Assembly: GCA_011065005.1 (NCBI GenBank)
Contig: JAAKFP010000084.1
Location: 1-8,537 of the forward strand
DNA from: Chlamydiota bacterium
Lineage (GTDB): Bacteria > Chlamydiota > Chlamydiia > Chlamydiales > Waddliaceae
Direction of reading: 5' to 3'
Length of the DNA stretch: 8,537 nt
A model generated the notes under the pieces. It was given only the letters and a program-made list of their open reading frames with translations. It searched no databases and was not told the DNA's origin. Below, in pieces: positions 5,724 to 8,537 of this stretch (the stretch's first letter is position 1; every line of letters starts with the position of its first letter). The position numbers and the translations under genes are program-made.

Positions 5724-7172
5724 TTACTCTTCTGATTTTAATTTTTCGTACACTTCTTGGAAGGAGAACGTATTTTGTGGGAGGGTGATGTTCCAATCCT
5801 CTTTGCCATTGCGGTCACGGTGCGAGTATATTTTTAGGTGCTCATTTGTTGTTGGAAGGACAACATCCGCGCGTATGGTACCTGGAGAGAATACCACATC
5901 AGCATCTTCTTTGATATGATAAAAGAGGGATTGATTTGCTTTAACAGAAAGGAAGTTGGAGTTGATGATTACACAATTCTCAGCTTCTATAGAGTTTGCA
6001 CTGACACCAATGAGGACGCTGTTTGAGATTTTTCCTGCACGGATGTTGCAGTTGATAAGGCAGGAGTTTTCGTCGGTAATGAGTCTGTTAGATTTGTTAT
6101 CCTGCTTGGTAGGGTCAATCTGATAGAAGAGGCGCAGAGCTTGCCCTTCAGGGCCTTTAGAAGTAAGTTTCAACACGTTATTGTAATAGGAGTCTATAGA
6201 GCCATAATCCCACCAAAACCCAGATTTTCCGATGTCAACGAATCCAAAAAATGCGGCATCAGAATGTAACTGCAGGAATTTCGTTTTAAAGGATTCCATC
6301 CGTTGGTAATGCTGTAGGGATTTTGTTTCCGGGTGTTCATTTTTGCTCATGAGTTTCAGGTAGGAGTCTCGATCCAGTGTTAATGGCATCCAGAAGTGTG
6401 GATCGGAGTCTAGGCTGCCCCGTTGGCTTTGAAGGTCATGAGCATACTCCCTGAGAAGTGAAAAAGTCATCTGGGCAGATAGACTAAAGGAGCCGAGGCT
6501 CATTGCGAACTTATCCTTGGAGGATATCTTTCCCGCATTGATAAAGTCTTGAAGTAAATGATAATCGATCTTTTCCAGGAGCTTCACCCGCTTAGAAGGT
6601 GAAATAGCCAGAAGGCCATAGTTGGCTAGCTTTTTTTTGCTCCAGTCTTCCTCTGTGATCGTGTCTAGGCTCTGACCGAGAATTTCGATATGGTGTTGCG
6701 GAACTTCATTGATATTGCTGTAAGGTATAAAAAGTTGGTCGCCCCAGAACACAGAAAGCCTTCCGGGGCGATTTTTCACAAAATGTGATGTTTGAAGGAT
6801 GACAGCCTCAAGGATTGTCAGCTGGTTGTCCTCGAAAAAGCCGGGGAGTTTAATTGCTGATTTGTTGTTAAATTCACTGGCGGTGAGGGGAAAGAGCCTT
6901 TTACCCAATCCTGCTGTATGGTAAATGACTATGGATCCTCCCTGTTTCTGCATCTCATACAGATCGGTATTGTACATGAACCTCGCCTTCTCCTGAGCCT
7001 TATAATAGGCGTAGAGGGTGCCGAGTCCATTTCCGGCGCCGTTTGGCCAATCTTCACAAACAGCAATTACTACGGTGTCAGGCTTGGTAAAAAAACCTCG
7101 CATCTCTTTGAGCCGTTTTTGCCAATAGTTTTCTTGGCGAGGATTGCTTGTCGAAACAATAATGGCATCCAT
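5724..7172 (-). CDS. FPGT-like sugar-1-phosphate nucleotidyltransferase
   Basis: I read this 482-residue cytoplasmic protein as a sugar-phosphate nucleotidyltransferase with the layout of fucose-1-phosphate guanylyltransferase (FPGT) and the N-terminal part of bacterial FKP. DAIIVSTSNPRQ (2-13) parallels the FPGT start, and a glycine-rich loop GAGNGLGTL (45-53) matches its GNGGSTL. The nucleotide-binding motif HTAGLGKRLFPLT (85-97) is followed by KSAIKLPG (104-111). WGDQ (143-146, Asp145) and WWDYGS (320-325) fit the metal- and sugar-site motifs of the superfamily. Residues about 365-421 (CLINCNIRAG, SVLIGVSANS, CVIINSNFLS) look like a short left-handed beta-helix. No GHMP kinase domain is attached, unlike FKP. 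It would activate a hexose-1-phosphate to an NDP-sugar; sugar and nucleotide are unknown. ATG 7172 lies 10 bp after the htrA stop, so co-transcription is likely. The superfamily is firm; the FPGT relation rests on remembered motif order. Confidence 0.75.
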   Translation of the reverse strand: MDAIIVSTSNPRQENYWQKRLKEMRGFFTKPDTVVIAVCEDWPNGAGNGLGTLYAYYKAQEKARFMYNTDLYEMQKQGGSIVIYHTAGLGKRLFPLTASEFNNKSAIKLPGFFEDNQLTILEAVILQTSHFVKNRPGRLSVFWGDQLFIPYSNINEVPQHHIEILGQSLDTITEEDWSKKKLANYGLLAISPSKRVKLLEKIDYHLLQDFINAGKISSKDKFAMSLGSFSLSAQMTFSLLREYAHDLQSQRGSLDSDPHFWMPLTLDRDSYLKLMSKNEHPETKSLQHYQRMESFKTKFLQLHSDAAFFGFVDIGKSGFWWDYGSIDSYYNNVLKLTSKGPEGQALRLFYQIDPTKQDNKSNRLITDENSCLINCNIRAGKISNSVLIGVSANSIEAENCVIINSNFLSVKANQSLFYHIKEDADVVFSPGTIRADVVLPTTNEHLKIYSHRDRNGKEDWNITLPQNTFSFQEVYEKLKSEE

Positions 7173-7182
7173 ACAGCAATAA

Positions 7183-8537
7183 TTATCCCATCTTTATCGA
7201 AACAAAGTGCATGTAATCTCCTTGCTTCACCAACAGTAGGATCGGCTTGTCGGAGTCAGCTTCCTTGAGGATCTTGTGGAACTCCTCGATCGTTTGCATT
7301 TCCGTGTGGTTGATAGCAACGATCAGCGTTCCCTGTTTTATCCCTGCCCAAGCGGCTGGACTTCTCGGCTCAACATTGGAGATGATAACACCATTCATCT
7401 CTGAGTACCCAAAGTTTCGGGCAATATCAGGAGTTAACGCCTCAACTTCAATGCCGAGTTTATCCTCTTTGAACTTGGCCTGCGCGACATTTTCGGAAAA
7501 CTTACCAACGGTCATGGAGATATTTTTTCTACGCCCTTTTCGGAGAACAGTGAGGTTTATGTTTGAACCGGGTTTCATCAAAGAAACGGCGTTGCGCAAG
7601 GTGGCGATGTTGTTCACTTTTTTTTCGTCATATTCCAAGATGACATCTCCTTGTTGAATACCAGCCTTTTCCGCTGGGGAATCTTTGGTGACATCGGATA
7701 CAAGAGCGCCTTCTGTGCTTTTCAGGCCGAAAGCTTGGGCGAGATCTTGGCTGATCTGCTGAAGGGATACACCCATAAATCCTCGGGCAACAGACCCTGT
7801 CTCGATAATTTCTTGCATGATATGTTTGGCTAGGTTGCTAGGGATGGCAAAACCAATACCCATGTAACCCCCGGATCCCATGCTTGTGACAATAGCGGTG
7901 TTCATGCCTATGACTTCACCGTTCAGATTCAAAAGAGGGCCTCCTGAGTTGCCGCGATTGATTGATGCATCGGTTTGGATGAAGTCTTCGACCTGCGCTA
8001 AGTCCAGGTTATTTCTTCCCTTGGCACTAACAATACCGGAGGTTACAGAAGCTTGCAGCCCCAAAGGGTTTCCTACCGCGACAACCCATTGTCCCACTTC
8101 TAAATCATCAGAATTTCCAAGGGGAAGGTAGGGAAGGTTTGTTGCGTCGATTTTTACCAAGGCAATATCGGTGTTGGGGTCGGTGCCGATTAATTTTCCT
8201 TCGAACTCACGACCATCGTTTAAGGAGATAGTAATTTCTGTAGCATTTTGGACGACGTGTCCATTGGTTAGAACATAACCATCACCGCTGACAATAAATC
8301 CTGAAGCCTGTCCCGTTTGAAGTTGCTCTTCAGGCTGGCTGCGTCTACCCCGCTCTCTTCTGGGAGCGTTAAAGAACTGCTGGAAGAAATTGTCATTAAA
8401 AAAGTCGAAAGGGCTTTCGTCTCCAGATTCTGGGCCATTATAGAACATTGAGGGGTGACTTTGTCCTGGTGTTTTGATTTGGATCGAAACAACAGCAGGA
8501 ATTGCTTTTTTGGCTACACCGGTAAAACTAACAGGAG
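7183..8537 (-). CDS. htrA: HtrA/DegP-type periplasmic serine protease, N-terminus beyond the right edge
   Basis: The frame is open to the right edge, giving 450 visible residues. The first of them, PVSFTGVAKKAIPAVVSI, is the usual mature start of Do-type proteases, so the true start and signal peptide lie outside the window and the ATG at 8448 is internal. The family is a periplasmic ATP-independent protease and chaperone for misfolded envelope proteins. In visible numbering the LA-loop region (about 30-74) is Phe/Arg-rich. The triad is His93 (TNGHVV), Asp123 (NTDIAL) and Ser197 (GNSGGP, Ser codon at 7947-7945), so it should be active. PDZ1 spans about 250-345 (GFMGV to the MTVGK end) and PDZ2 about 355-450. 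Two PDZ domains point to DegP/DegQ and not DegS. It is the first visible gene of a tight cluster with the nucleotidyltransferase and ABC-F genes; its promoter is out of view. Confidence 0.96.
   Translation of the reverse strand, partial: PVSFTGVAKKAIPAVVSIQIKTPGQSHPSMFYNGPESGDESPFDFFNDNFFQQFFNAPRRERGRRSQPEEQLQTGQASGFIVSGDGYVLTNGHVVQNATEITISLNDGREFEGKLIGTDPNTDIALVKIDATNLPYLPLGNSDDLEVGQWVVAVGNPLGLQASVTSGIVSAKGRNNLDLAQVEDFIQTDASINRGNSGGPLLNLNGEVIGMNTAIVTSMGSGGYMGIGFAIPSNLAKHIMQEIIETGSVARGFMGVSLQQISQDLAQAFGLKSTEGALVSDVTKDSPAEKAGIQQGDVILEYDEKKVNNIATLRNAVSLMKPGSNINLTVLRKGRRKNISMTVGKFSENVAQAKFKEDKLGIEVEALTPDIARNFGYSEMNGVIISNVEPRSPAAWAGIKQGTLIVAINHTEMQTIEEFHKILKEADSDKPILLLVKQGDYMHFVSIKMG

Overview
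The window looks like a piece of a Gram-negative chromosome. It has a housekeeping part of moderate GC from about 1050 to the right end (one sampled 60-base line in the transporter gene is 48% GC). The left part is AT-rich: the first 60 bases are 37% GC and 901-960 only 15%. The gene set fits a chlamydia-like or other host-associated Gram-negative bacterium: a DegP/HtrA-type protease, a proton-coupled peptide transporter, an ABC-F ATPase and a U32 tRNA hydroxylase. That placement is an inference from family resemblance and not a firm assignment.

Layout from left to right. (1) Positions 1-854, minus strand, hold a long reading frame that leaves the left edge: 284 visible codons with no recognisable family and a fair promoter in front. 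(2) Positions 855-1055 are a very AT-rich divergent intergenic region with a 12-bp direct repeat. (3) Positions 1056-2297, plus strand, encode a U32-family protein of the TrhP (YegQ) type. (4) Positions 2298-2678 hold no convincing gene; there is a weak terminator-like hairpin, a CT-rich repeat-like stretch and a promoter candidate. (5) Positions 2679-3983, plus strand, encode a compact POT/PTR2 peptide transporter. (6) Positions 8537-3965, minus strand, hold three tightly packed genes: an HtrA/DegP serine protease that enters from the right edge, a sugar-1-phosphate nucleotidyltransferase resembling fucose-1-phosphate guanylyltransferase (FPGT), and a YheS-like ABC-F ATPase. Gaps are 10 and 7 bp. 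The ABC-F gene overlaps the convergent transporter gene by 19 bp.

The protease, nucleotidyltransferase and ABC-F genes are probably co-transcribed. They would join envelope protein quality control, an activated-sugar step and a ribosome-associated factor, but the sequence shows no direct functional link. The least explained parts are the orphan AT-rich reading frame at the left edge and the FPGT-like enzyme, whose substrate cannot be read from the sequence. I see no tRNA, rRNA, CRISPR array, insertion sequence or phage gene.
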